From positions 19,289 to 59,288 of the forward strand of contig JAQGDQ010001082.1 of the NCBI GenBank assembly GCA_030141605.1: a stretch of DNA of 40,000 nucleotides, written 5' to 3'. A model generated the notes under the pieces. It saw nothing but the letters and a program-made list of their open reading frames with translations. It was not told the origin of the DNA and searched no databases. Positions within the stretch are counted from its first letter, which is position 1; the number at the start of each line of letters is the position of its first letter. Position numbers and translations under genes: made by a program. Positions 21,830 to 32,399 of this stretch are shown one piece after another. Origin of the DNA: Tubiluchus corallicola (Eukaryota > Priapulida > Priapulimorpha > Priapulimorphida > Tubiluchidae).

Positions 21830-22190
21830 TTACATTACATTAATACAAATGTACAATTACACTTACAATAAGTATAATGTTAAGTACATTACATTAATAC
21901 AAATGTACAATTACACTTACAATAAGTATAATGTTAAGTACATTACATTATAATGTACAGCTTATACTTTGCATGAGCTTATAGGCTGTTATCGTATCTA
22001 TTGTATGTGTTTTGTAAATTTTAATTAAGTATTAACTAATATACTAGTCGTATTTTTGAGCTAACTATTTTGAGTTATTACATACTCGAACTAACTAATT
22101 GTAAATTTTAATTAAGTATTAACTAATGAACTAGTCGTATTTTTGAATTAAGTATTTTGAGTTACTGCATACTCGAACTAACTAATGGTA
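21830..22190. repeat. Two tandem duplications, about 59 and 87 bp
   Basis: ACATTACATTAATACAAATG + TACAATTACACTTACAATAA is duplicated near 21835 and 21894. GTAAATTTTAATTAAGTATT is duplicated at about 22014 and 22101, with CGTATTTTTGA and CATACTCGAACTAACTAA following in both. All of this is intron 1, ending about 180 bp from the exon 1 donor. Confidence 0.85.
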
Positions 22191-22369
22191 TATTTCATCA
22201 CTGCACATAGTGGAAATACTGTGATCAGTAATAGTTACTGCGTTGTAAATCCACACAAAATAAATAAAGTTTATATATATGATACTTTGAGTTCATTATA
22301 TGAAATGTAGTTACATTTTATTCCGTTTTATTTATAATAATTTACTCTTTAATAACTATTACATCTTAC

Positions 22370-22433
22370 CTATTGTTTGATCTGGAGCCGGAGGGGAAGT
22401 AGTTTGTTGATTTCCGGATCCTGTGTTATTCAT
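22370..22433 (-). CDS. NR2E3: NR2E3-like nuclear receptor, exon 1 (start codon)
   Basis: The ATG at 22433 opens MNNTGSGNQQTTSPPAPDQTI and the exon ends AATAG|GTAAGA, a near-consensus donor. It leaves one G, and exon 2 starts GT, giving an intact Gly codon, so the phases agree. An in-frame TGA lies four codons upstream of the ATG, and position -3 is G, so this is the first possible start. The residues are low-complexity Ser/Thr/Pro, as in nuclear receptor A/B regions, and cannot be identified by homology. The call rests on phase, donor and upstream stop. The predicted N-terminal domain before the zinc finger is about 85 residues. Confidence 0.65.
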
Positions 22434-22735
22434 CTCGAAACTTCAATTACTTCTATTAACTCTTTCTCTTCTCACATCGCCTTTAAGAGCGCCTATTTAA
22501 CTGGCTAAACGCCAAACAACGTTGCTGGTTCAGGCTCCTTGACGGAAGCTGAAGAAAATTTGATTTCCTCTTCCTAGCTCAGGTGATCTCTCTCCGCGCT
22601 CGAAGCCACCCTCCCACATCACGATAACTGCGCAGCGTCACGAAGCCGGCAGACCAATAAACGTCGAGATTGTTAATGCCAGCACGCCACGGAGTCGAGG
22701 GGCAGGACATCAGAAGCAAAGACTGGCTTCCTGAG
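22434..22735 (-). promoter_or_regulatory. Probable 5' UTR/promoter region of the receptor gene
   Basis: This 300-bp stretch upstream of exon 1 is clearly richer in G+C and CpG than the surroundings (for example CTCTCCGCGCTCGAAGCC near 22592). It contains CCAAT on the plus strand at about 22652. No TATA box is obvious. It is called a promoter region by position and composition, and the transcription start is not determinable. Confidence 0.4.
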
Positions 22736-23330
22736 TAGTGGAGATGTGTAGCGTTCTGACAGAAGCAGAGAATAGAGAGGAAAGTAGTGGAGACGGGAAG
22801 TGTTTAGATTAAAAAACAGAGAATTGGCTCAAAAGTAGTGGAGACGGGAAGTGTTTAGATTAAAAAACAGAGAATTGGCTCAAAAGTAGTGGAGATGGGA
22901 AGTGTTTAGATTAAAAAACAGAGAATTGGCTCAAAAGTAGTGGAGACGGGTAGTGTTTAGATTAAAAAACAGAGAATTGGTTCAAAAGTAGTGGAGACGG
23001 GAAGTGTTTAGATTAAAAAACAGAGAGTTGGCTCAAAAATAGTGGAGACGGGAAGTGTTTAGACAGAAGCAGAGACTGCCTTCGAAAGTAGTGCATATGC
23101 GAAGCGTTTAGACAGAATAAGAAAACGGCTTTAAAAGTAGTGGGGATGCGAAGCGTTTAGACAGAATAAGAAAACGGCTTTAAAAGTAGTGGGGATGCGA
23201 AGCGTTTAGACAAAAGCAGAAAACTAGTTTAAGAGTAATGGGGTGTAGCGTATATGAAAATGGCTTTGAAAGTAAGAGAAATGGGGTCATTTATAAAAAA
23301 AAAACATAAGCTGGTTCCAAAAATATAAAT
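22736..23330. repeat. 51-bp tandem repeat, about 9 copies decaying rightward
   Basis: GTAGTGGAGACGGGAAGTGT + TTAGATTAAAAAACAGAGAA + TTGGCTCAAAA repeats about six times almost exactly from about 22780. Increasingly diverged versions follow (GTAGTGGGGATGCGAAGCGT + TTAGACAGAA). Weak traces continue to 23600 (TTTAGACAGAA, AGTAGTG). It starts right behind the putative promoter. Confidence 0.9.
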
Positions 23331-24764
23331 GAATGACTAGAATATCAGGCAGAAATTACGGCGAGGCTAGCACACTGGATTTAAACGTAGTAAGGACGCG
23401 TTGTATATAGACAGAAGAACAACTGATTTCAAGAGTAGTGAAGGCCGAGATGTGTTTAGACGAAAGCAAACACTGGCTTCAGCGAGGATGTAGTGAGGAT
23501 GTGCCGCGTTTAGACAGAACCAGGTAAGCTCAAGAACTAGTGGACGCAGAGAGCAGCAAAAATTCATTTCCCGAGTAGTAGAGATGCGATGCATACTGTC
23601 ATCGGAAACAAAAACTGTCATCGCATTTATAACATCATTGTCTGATGGCTTAGACCTAAGTAATATATATAGAGTTAAGTAATATATATATAGACTTAAG
23701 TACACAAGCTGTTATATTACACATTTAATAGCATAGTTTAAAACAAATTTAAAACTACCACAAAAATTGGTGCTCAAAAAGACTTCAGATTGGCATCAAT
23801 GGGTTAACAGGTGCACCTAGTTTGACACTGGCACTTTGCGTCAGATGGTTTCACTAGTAAACCATGCTAAGGAGTCGTGGGTAAAGGCTGGTTCAAACTG
23901 TTTCCAGACACCATGGATTGAGGTGCAGCAAATCGTATGCAGATCAGTAGGCAGACAGTATAATAGTCAAATAATCACCACTGTCTACTACATAGCATAG
24001 AATCTCATTCTCCTCATAGTCAAATGCTCATTTATCAAAATAAAATTAATATTAATTTTGAGATGTACTTCCTTTCAAACTGAATTTCAAAACTCAAAGT
24101 TCAAAACGCATCAGAACTGCATTGTTTACGACATTTTATACATCTTCTATTGAAGCTATTGAAGCTATTGAATTACTTAAGGTCTTATCCTTTGGTTATG
24201 TATCAAACGAAATTATTATCATTAGTTATCATATCACACAATTATCATATAATTACTGTGTTTTTTGCAAAAACATTATTTAATGATAACGCGTTCCAGA
24301 ACATGGGCTGGCATAACAGGCCATAGATCATTTTAACCATTATAATTCGATGATCTACCACTACGCGGCGCTGTCTGATGTTCTTCTAGTTTACATGCAA
24401 AGTGACAATGACAGACGAGTCAATCGTATTAGTCAGCCACGTAATTCTATTTGTGCTAAAAAGCCGACGAAGCATAGATGATTATCTTCAACTTGGTGGT
24501 TTTCAAAACTTTCATATGTAAAACAAAAGAGGCGAAATCAAATTTGAGCCTCCATCTCTGTCAATAGTGATGTCGTCTAATGTATTGTAATTCAGAGCCG
24601 TGTGAATTCTTACATACGTAGATTGAAAAGTGGCAATGATGCGTGAAAGAAATGGAGTAGCAACGAAAATTTAAAAATAATAACAAGTTTTTTAGGTTTT
24701 AGCATCAAGCAGTCCGTGCATGTTGATGAAATTATAGCAATTAATGAGTATTTTTTTTAAAAAA
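23331..24764. other. Intergenic sequence without recognised gene
   Basis: The segment 23331-23620 is decayed 51-bp repeat. From 23620 to 24764 the sequence is unique, with a short TATATATAGA duplication near 23660. The 112-codon minus-strand ORF at 23367-23705 runs through decayed repeat and has no domain, so it is not called. Confidence 0.5.
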
Positions 24765-25252
24765 AGCTTTATCATGTCCTATGAGTCTTCAAATATAAGT
24801 GTTCTTTGTAGTTCATAGACATAATTGTAAAGAAGTTACTGATGACGACATTAATGTCTTATGGGTCTTCAATATAAGTGTTCGTCGTAGTTCATAGGCA
24901 AAATAGTGAAGAAGTTGGTGATGACGACATTAATGTCTTATGAGTCTTCAAATATAAGTGTTCGTCGTAGTTCATAGACATAATTGTAAAGAAGTTGGTG
25001 ATGACGACATTAATGTCTTATGAGTCTTCAAATATAAGTGTTCGTCGTAGTTCATAGGCATAATAGTAAAGAAGTTGGTGATAACGACATTAATGTCTTA
25101 TGAGTCTTCAAATATAAGTATCGTCGTAGTTCATAGGCATAATAGCAAAGAAGTTACTGATGACGACATTAATGTCTTATGAGTCTTCAAATATAAGTGT
25201 TCGTCGTAGTTCATAGGCATAATAGTAAAGAAGTTGGTGATGACGACATTAA
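24765..25252. repeat. 80-bp minisatellite, about 6 copies
   Basis: TTAATGTCTTATGAGTCTTC begins units at 24851, 24930, 25010, 25090 and 25168, with a diverged copy before (24765). Each unit includes TCGTCGTAGTTCATAG and GAAGTTGGTGATGACGACAT. Confidence 0.93.
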
Positions 25253-25900
25253 CAGTGTGATAAAACTGATGTGTGATTTTCAGTTCCATTTGCAATTATC
25301 TAAATCCTTTATTTGGCAGCATGTAGAGATTTGTTCGTAAAAAGTTCCTCACTGGTAGTGAGAATATTTGTACTACTTGTCCTTTTGTTTAAAGGAAAAC
25401 CGGACGATTGTTTAGACTCAATCTCATTTTAATTTACAGTCCAAATATACATTTTCTTGCCTATAAAAGTTAACAGTTGTTCCTTATATTTGAATAATTA
25501 GCTTAGAAGGTTAATTAATGGCAACCGAACACAGCTGTTGCTTACGTCACAAACTAACCACAGTTTGTGCAATGGTAGGCGTCTTCCCTTGCGCGTCAAG
25601 CATGTTTGCGTAAGTGTTATTGTTTAACCGCATGATGTCACGAAAATGGGCTCTACATCATATGCCGTCAGAAACTTACACTGCAGTTCATGGTCATGCT
25701 TATCTTGGTAGCGCCTTCTATTTGTCGGCTGCGCGAATGTGACATAAAGGCGCCGTTGCCAATCTTAGTAGATTCACTGAGCCGTGCGTAGCTTTTAACA
25801 AAATTTGAGTATCCGAGGTAATTAAAATTTGATATAAGCTTTGATTTAAAAACGCTATTGTAGTTTTAAACTTTTTAGAGCATTTTTTATTCTGAACTAA
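25253..25900. other. Intergenic unique sequence
   Basis: No gene is recognised. The part 25540-25800 has a more mixed composition, with TTACGTCACAAACTAACC and several CpGs, but no open exon of note. Confidence 0.45.
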
Positions 25901-25929
25901 TGTCTACACAATCGTCTAGTTTTCTTTTA

Positions 25930-26500
25930 ATGAAAACCGGTCCTAATCTTAAACTCTAGCTCAAAACAGACTAATCTATATACTATTTTTCAAAGGGAAC
26001 ATACTATTTTTCAAGAATGACTTACGTGAAAGAATTATTACTACAGAAACGTAATGTTTACGCAGTTAGCTCTTCGCTGTTACATGCTTTTCGCGTTTCG
26101 CTGGATAGACGGGCTCCAGCTCCTGCATCTCTGAAATGACTGCACAAAAACAGGCACTGCTCTACTCAGTTCAGAGGTGTTAAGTTGTGACGTAGTGCAC
26201 ACGTTCCAAAGCTTATGTGTAATCATAAAGCATTAAAACTGGAATTTGAATTGCAGCCTCAAAATTTGTCGAGTTTTTGTACTGTAGTACACTAACACTG
26301 TACTTCAATTTTCGTTTTCTCAAACACTTGTGAACAATTTGTGCTGCTGAAAATTATGTTCGTTTGTGATGTCATCACTAGTTGGGCTCAACTTATTACC
26401 TAATTATCAGAAACTCTTTGACGTTCTCATAGTTGTTAAATGCATACCTTTACTGTACTTCAAAATGGGGTATGATATGAAAAATCACCCTGCTAAAACT
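25930..26500 (-). mobile_element. Dispersed repeat A, copy 2
   Basis: Matches 20228-20815 across most of its length: AAAACCGGTCCTAATCTTAA, ATGACTTACGTGAAAGAATT, CTGCATCTCTGAAATG, GATGTCATCACTAGTTGGGC and TTATCAGAAAC all recur in order. By eye it is somewhat more diverged. No coding potential is shared between the copies. The family is unclassified. Confidence 0.7.
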
Positions 26501-27307
26501 ATTAGTTCACCATACAATGTGTAGTGTTGAGTTGTTTTTGTTCTAGGTCTAGTTCGCTGTGGGAATTGAGAGAGATTTTAAATTGTAACGTTCTAGCGGC
26601 GCTTGGTGGGACTCTCGGAAGGAGATATATAGCTCTTTAGAAAGAGGAAGAACGGGGCTACACGATGATGTGGGCTATATTTTAGGACACGTCCACCAAG
26701 AGGAGTAGCGAGGAGTTAATTAGATGTTCTATTTTCGGCAATTTTCGCTTAGAAAACTGCTGACGCAAAGCCATTGTTGTGACGTCATCCATTATACGCT
26801 GCTTATAACTTTAATTCAGTAAAAGCTACTACTGCTGCTGGCTTTGCGTTATAAATGAGGACTGTGTAGGATGTTCGCGTATTTTTGATTATACGTGTAT
26901 TTATACGCAAAATTTTTTGTGGGGCCTTTGCTAGTGTTAATTAAGGCGCTAATTATTGTTTCATGTAGCTTTTGGCAAACGTTACTGCCTGAACATCCAG
27001 TTTTGCAAGCCTTTGGCAAACGTTATATATATATAACGTTCGTATATATATATTTATATATATAAATACATTCATATAATGTATTGTATAATTTTATATA
27101 GTCACGAAATTTGACCATTTTACGAAATAAAAGAAAATTTCTTTTTTTTCACTTTATACGTAGTACGTGACGTTTTTAAAGGATAGACATCTAGCTGTCT
27201 GTTGTGCTTGGCTTCTACACAACAAAGCAGATTGGCTTCTTTTAGCAACGTGGTTTCTCTGCTTCAATCCCCTCCTAATCTAACAATAACGAAGCGTTAG
27301 CCGTGAA
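26501..27307. other. Intergenic sequence with 22-bp TA-rich palindrome
   Basis: No gene is seen. At 27019-27040 there is a perfect palindrome with AACGTT at both ends and an (AT) core, followed by more TA dinucleotides. A GGCAAACGTTA motif occurs twice (about 26974 and 27016). Confidence 0.5.
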
Positions 27308-27309
27308 AG

Positions 27310-27598
27310 AGTTCTGAGCTGAACATAAATCGAAGCTCACAATTCAGCGTGCATTTATGGCTATCAATCACCAGCGACGGGTCGAGATACGAATACAAAC
27401 TTGTGTTTGCGTGGGGGCGTAAGCACTCGTGTGCACGCATGCGTGCGCGAAATCAGTTCTGAGCTGAACATAAGTCGAAGCTCACAATTCAGCGTGCATT
27501 TATGGCTATCAATCACCAGCGACGGGTCGAGATACGAATACAAACTTGAGTTTGCGTGGGGGCGTAAGCACTCGTGTGCACGCATGCGTGCGCGAAAT
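27310..27598. repeat. Tandem duplication, 145 bp period
   Basis: GTTCTGAGCTGAACATAA starts copies at 27310 and 27455. Both include TCAATCACCAGCGACGGGTC and GCACTCGTGTGCACGCATGC and differ at only a few sites, so the event is recent. It produces mirrored ORFs on both strands that are not genes. Confidence 0.95.
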
Positions 27599-27689
27599 GA
27601 CAGACACTAATTAACATTGCAAAGTGCAAGCAATGCAGTATCGACAGAAAATTATTATCGTGAGTTAATCTGAACTATTTTTTATCATG

Positions 27690-28075
27690 AAGAAGCAGTG
27701 GTGTTGATGATGATGATGAGGCTGATCATGATGACGATGCCGTGATGCTGCTGCTGCTGATGATGATGGTGGTGGTGGTGGTGGTGGTGGTGGTAATAGT
27801 AGTAGTGGTGGTGGTGGTGGTGATGATGATGGTGATGACGACGATGGTGGTGGTGGTGGTAGTAGTAGTGGTGTGGTGGTGGTGTTGGTGGTTGTGGTGG
27901 TGTTAGTGGTGGGTGGTGTTGGTAATAATGATGATGATGATGATGACGATAATAATGATGATGATGGTGGTGGTGGTGGTGGTAATAGTAGTGGTGGTGG
28001 TGATGGTGGTGGTGAATGTGGTGTTGGTGGTGGTGGTTTTGGTGGTGATGGTGTTGATGATGATGACGATGGTGT
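27690..28075. repeat. Imperfect (GAT/GGT/GTA)n triplet tract
   Basis: About 390 bp of purine-rich triplets on the plus strand with variable third units. Poly-Pro/Ser (minus strand) and poly-Gly/Asp/Val (plus strand) ORFs are triplet artefacts. Confidence 0.95.
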
Positions 28076-28180
28076 TCCTTGAAACATTTTGTTTAGTTCA
28101 AAAAAAAGTATGAAATTCGTCCATTTTATCACTATTACTCAAAATAAATTTCTTGTAATTTTTTCAAGTTTCCAGAACTT

Positions 28181-28650
28181 CGCCATCTAGCGGGCATTTT
28201 AGACAGTACAACACTTGGATACGCCTTGCAACAAGAGAGACACCGCAGCGTAATTCTTAATCAATCAGTGCTCCCATTAAACGCGACTGTTGTGGTACTA
28301 ACACTTTACGAAACGCTTTCATTCTATAATATCCTTGAATCGCGCCATCTAGCGTGCATTTTAGACAGTACAGCGCTTGGATACGCCTTGCAACAAGAGA
28401 GACACCGCAGCGTAATTCTTAATCAATCAGGGATGGCATTAAACGCGACTGTTGTGGTACTAACACTTTACGCTTTCATTCTATAATATCCTTGAATCGC
28501 GCCATCTAGCGTGCATTTTAGACAGTACAGCGCTTGGATACGCCTTGCAGCAAGAGAGACACCGCAGCGTAATTCTTAATCAATCAGTGCTCGCATTAAA
28601 CGCGACTGTTGTGGTACTAACACTTTACGAAACGCTTTCATTCTATAATG
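28181..28650. repeat. About 160-bp tandem repeat, 3 copies, each with a CTCF-like motif
   Basis: Copies start CGCCATCTAGCG at 28181, 28343 and 28500 and share GCATTTTAGACAGTACA, GGATACGCCTTGCA and GAGAGACACCGCAGCGTAAT + TCTTAATCAATCAG. Read on the minus strand the motif is CGCTAGATGGCG, which fits the CTCF core (consensus CCASYAGRKGGCRS). The first copy fits best (CCGCTAGATGGCG). The plus-strand ORFs repeated here are not conserved as protein in any recognisable way. The stretch 28651-28886 holds nothing else. Confidence 0.85.
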
Positions 28651-28886
28651 TCACCGCAATAAATTGCGACCGCGTTATTGCCGCGTCGCAACGGGCCACA
28701 AGGGACAAACGGAGATCCGAGAAAAAAGGGCAGCGTAATCAAATTGTGCGACTCTGATACACAGTCAGCCGTTGATGGATGAATTCTCTAAATCTCTTAG
28801 CCTAATTGAATCTCACTAACAGCAGGCTGATATTCGCTGCCATTGCATCGCAGAGACGGGATTGATCTGGCAAAGTGAGTCAACTG

Positions 28887-29345
28887 CGTGATAAAGACGT
28901 TGCTAAGTGGAAGCTGAGGAAAGACTGTTGCCGTGGCAAGCAGCATGAACTAGAGGAAAGGCTGTTGCCGTGGCAAGCAGCATGAACTAGAGGAAAGGCT
29001 GTTGCCGTGGCAGGCAGCATGAACTAGAGGAAAGGCTGTTGCCGTGGCAGGCAGCATGAACTAAAGAATGAAGATGGAATCCAAGACGCAAAATAGATCT
29101 TATTTGCGGTTTCAGTACATGAATGTTGTACTGTTTGAAGCTTGACCTTGACCTTGACCTTGACCTTCTGTCTGATAAAGACGTCGCTAAGTGGAAGCTG
29201 CGGAAAGGCTGTTGCCGTGGCAGGCAGCATGAACTAAAGAATGAAGATGGAATCCAAGACGGAAAATAGATCTTATTTGCAGTTTCAGTACATGAACGTT
29301 GTACTGTTTGAAGCTTGACCTTGACCTTGAGCGTGACCTTGAGCT
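28887..29345. repeat. 37-bp repeat (4 copies) inside a larger duplication
   Basis: A 37-bp unit, GGCTGTTGCCGTGGCA + AGCAGCATGAACTAGAGGAAA, repeats at about 28923, 28961, 28998 and 29035. A larger block with GATAAAGACG, one 37-bp unit, GAATGAAGATGGAATCCAAG and GTTTGAAGCTTGACC recurs at about 29172-29345. Both block ends carry CTTGAC hexamers (29141-29168 and about 29316-29342), that is AAGGTCA repeats on the minus strand. Confidence 0.85.
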
Positions 29346-29444
29346 CGTTTTGTTTTGTAGTGTTTGTCTTTGAAAACATGTCAAACTTCTGTTTAGTGTA
29401 TACTAAAAACAACACAATCTGTATTACAAATTAGTTTTTATTTA

Positions 29445-30050
29445 GAGATGAGATGAGATTAGATTAGACAAGATTATGTTAGATTAGATGTAGATAGATT
29501 ACTTTAGATCAGATTAGTTACACAACACTACACCACACACTACACTACACTACACTACACTACACTACACTACACTACACTACACTACACTACACTACAC
29601 TACACTACACTACACTACACTACACAACACTACACCACACCACACCACACCACAGTACACTACACTACACTACACTACACTACACTACACTACACTACAC
29701 TACACTACACTACACTACACTACACTACACTACACTACACTACACTAACATAACACAACACTACACTACACTACACTACACTACACTACACTACACTACA
29801 CTACACTACACTACACTACACTACACTACACTAACACGACACTACACTACACTACACTACACTACACTACACTACACTACACTACACTACACTACACTAC
29901 ACTACACTACACTACACTACACCACACTACACCACACCACACCACACCACACCACACCACACCACACCACACCACACCACACCACACTACACTACACTAC
30001 ACTACATTACATTACATTACATTACATTATATTATATTGTATTACATTAC
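29445..30050. repeat. Pentanucleotide satellite, mainly CACTA
   Basis: (AGATT)n-like pentamers at about 29447-29520 run into more than 450 bp of CACTA units, interrupted by ACAC/ACACC blocks and finishing in ATTAC units (about 30004-30050). The same CACTA pentamer forms a block in intron 2 of the receptor gene (11811-11893). Confidence 0.97.
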
Positions 30051-30059
30051 AGTGCATTA

Positions 30060-30985
30060 AATTAGACTGTCCATTTTGACAATTAAGTTTCAAAAATTCT
30101 AAGCAATCTTAATTAGATTATTGTTTTTTCTGGATAAGATGGCATTACAACAATTTAGAATATACATTAGTCACAATTTACAATAAAAAGAAATTCACTT
30201 GTAAAATATTTACAAACGATTTTCTAAAGATAGTCAGACTCACAAAATAGGAGACGCAATCTTATTATGAGGTTACCAATAATTTAACAAGAATTTCCAG
30301 GCTTTAGATCCGCCCCGAGAACTTGAATCCGCCTTTTATGAAGGAAATTAATTAACGGTATTTGATGGGCTCATCTAGCGACACGCGAGCATAAATATGG
30401 CCGTTATCCCAACATTTGTCGGAAATCAATTTGTTCCTCAGCTTCCCTGTAAATCAGCTTCCACCGACCGCTGATCTTTTATGCGCTCGCTGGATGAATA
30501 TGAAATCAGCCCGTGTATCTGACGATCGTAAATCAAGTGCGCTTAAGTTTACACTTCCGGGCAACGATTACATCACGCTGCGCGGTTTATGCACTTGTCA
30601 CGTGATTCATAAGCGAGGTGACTATTATCATGTAGGAGCTATTGTGAAGCCATTGTGAAGCCGTTTCTAAAGCTTCCAGTATGCAAATGGCGTCGTTAGC
30701 ATTCGTCATTAAATTAAAGTCATCTTCAACGTGTTTTATCTCGGCTTAGCTGGAGATACAGGAAATGGGCATTTGTTAGGTGTGAAGCCACCCGCCTGCG
30801 AGAAAAATCAGATTATGGCTTCATATTTTTGCCTCGCGTATGATTGCTCAAGCGAGGTGGGTGACTGAGTGAATTGTGCGCTCGGTACCTAGGTGACGTT
30901 GCTAAGAACAGAGCCTCAGATTCAACTTCTAGCACTTGAGTGCATTGTCGTACACAATGTCGTATGCATGTAGATGTCTTAAAAT
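30060..30985. other. Repeat-free intergenic island
   Basis: From about 30300 to 30960 the sequence is non-repetitive and of mixed composition. It includes GGAAATTAATTAACGG, ATAAATATGG, the octamer ATGCAAAT (about 30681-30688), GTCACGTGATTC and a duplicated ATTGTGAAGCC. There is no convincing exon: the 80-codon ORF at 30416 has no domain and no splice context. It is a plausible cis-regulatory region between divergent genes. This is inference only. Confidence 0.35.
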
Positions 30986-31002
30986 CCATCCTGCTGACTG
31001 TC

Positions 31003-31806
31003 GTTAAGTAGTTGGCATCTTACTTGCTTAGTTAACTAGTTGGCCTCTTACGTGTGCAGTTAAGTAGTCGGTCTCTTAATTATGTAGTTAAGTAGTTGGC
31101 CTCTTAATTGTGTAGTTAAGTAGTTGGTCTCTTAATTGTGCAGTTAAGTAGTTGGTCTCTTACTTGTGCAGTTAAGTAGTTGGTCTCTTACTTGTGCAGT
31201 TAAGTAGTTGGTCTCTTACTTGTGCAGTTAAGTAGTTGGTCTCTTACTTGTGCAGTTAAGTAGTTGGCCTCTTAATTGTGTAGTTAAGTAGTTGGTCTCT
31301 TACTTGTGCAGTTAAGTAGTTGGTCTCTTACTTGTGTAGTTAAGTAGTTGGTCTCTTACTTGTGCAGTTAAGTAGTTGGCCTCTTAATTGTGTAGTTAAG
31401 TAGTTGGTCTCTTTCTTGCGTAGTTAAGTAGTTGGCATCTTACTTGCGTATTTAAGTAGTTGTCCTCTTACTTGCGTAGTTAAGTGGTTGGCATCTTACT
31501 TGCGTAGTTAAGTAGTTGGCATCTTACTTGCGTAGTTAAATAGTTGGCCTCTTACTTGCGTAGTTTGTAGTTGGCCTCTTACTTGTGTAGTTAAATAGTT
31601 GGCATCTTACTTGCGTAGTTAAGTAGTTGGCATCTTACTTGCGTAGTTAAGTGGTTGGCATCTTACTTGCGTAGTTAAGTAGTAGGCATCTTACTTGCGT
31701 AGTTAAATAGTTGGCTTCTTACTTGCGTAGTTTGTAGTTGGCCTCTTACTTGCGTAGTTAAATAGTTGGCATATTACTTGTGTAGTTAAGTAGTTGGCAT
31801 CTTACG
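31003..31806. repeat. 28-bp minisatellite, about 29 copies
   Basis: Units read TTAAGTAGTTGGTCTCTTAC + TTGTGCAG on the left half and TTAAGTAGTTGGCATCTTAC + TTGCGTAG on the right half, so two subfamilies are spatially segregated. Some units are shortened (TTTGTAGTTGG). Confidence 0.97.
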
Positions 31807-32380
31807 TAAATATAAAGTCTTGAAATGCCGTAAACATCTTTCACCAGAAGCTCGCTTAGATTTAATTCAGAGCGTAGTTTATTTCCTAACCCCCAATGCA
31901 CACGACCTCCATATATGCGGCCAATCACTCTCATCCTTTGAGATGCAACAAAATATTACCACAAATTGAAATATCAAGCCGCAGACGCACCGCGCATTGT
32001 CGGCAGTCAATTCAAGTCAATTTTCGCTTCATACTTTGTATCTCTTGGCGGTAAATTCGTTAGCCGAATATAACAGAGCGATCGCTCCCATGGCTTTGTG
32101 CTGCCTGCCTCAACACCTAATGAAATTGTTGATGTAGGCTTACAGACGGTAATTGAATTGGGAACAAATTGACCTCTGCGTCTTCATGTGTCATCATGGG
32201 ACCGTCAGCATATAGAAATGAATCTTTGCTGATCACTTTGTAATGCTATGCTATGTTGAAAAGCAAGGATTAATACTGATGGAGACAGATAATTAATGAT
32301 ATATCAATAAAGTTAGATGGTCTTAACTCAATTGTGGGCAAGAAAATAGGGAGGAAAGCTGGTACCGAACTAAAGTTTGC
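31807..32380. other. Repeat-free intergenic island
   Basis: Unique sequence with CGATCGCTCCCATGGC near 32080 and AATTGAATTGGGAACAAATT near 32150. No exon or RNA gene is recognised. As with 30300-30960, it stands out from the repeats only by its complexity. Confidence 0.3.
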
Positions 32381-32399
32381 CCACACTTAATAAGCCTGT

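Noticed and set aside
23367-23705. 112-codon minus-strand ORF
   Set aside because: It overlaps decayed copies of the 51-bp repeat and has no domain. Expected by chance in this length of sequence.
28226-28757. Repeated plus-strand ORFs (QQERHRSVILNQS...)
   Set aside because: The similarity is at DNA level across the whole roughly 160-bp unit, including the out-of-frame CTCF-like part. There is no known domain, so a tandem repeat is sufficient explanation.
28987-29415. Minus-strand ORF with VKVKVKLQ and SRSRSRS stretches
   Set aside because: These come from CTTGAC hexamers and a duplicated block read in different frames.
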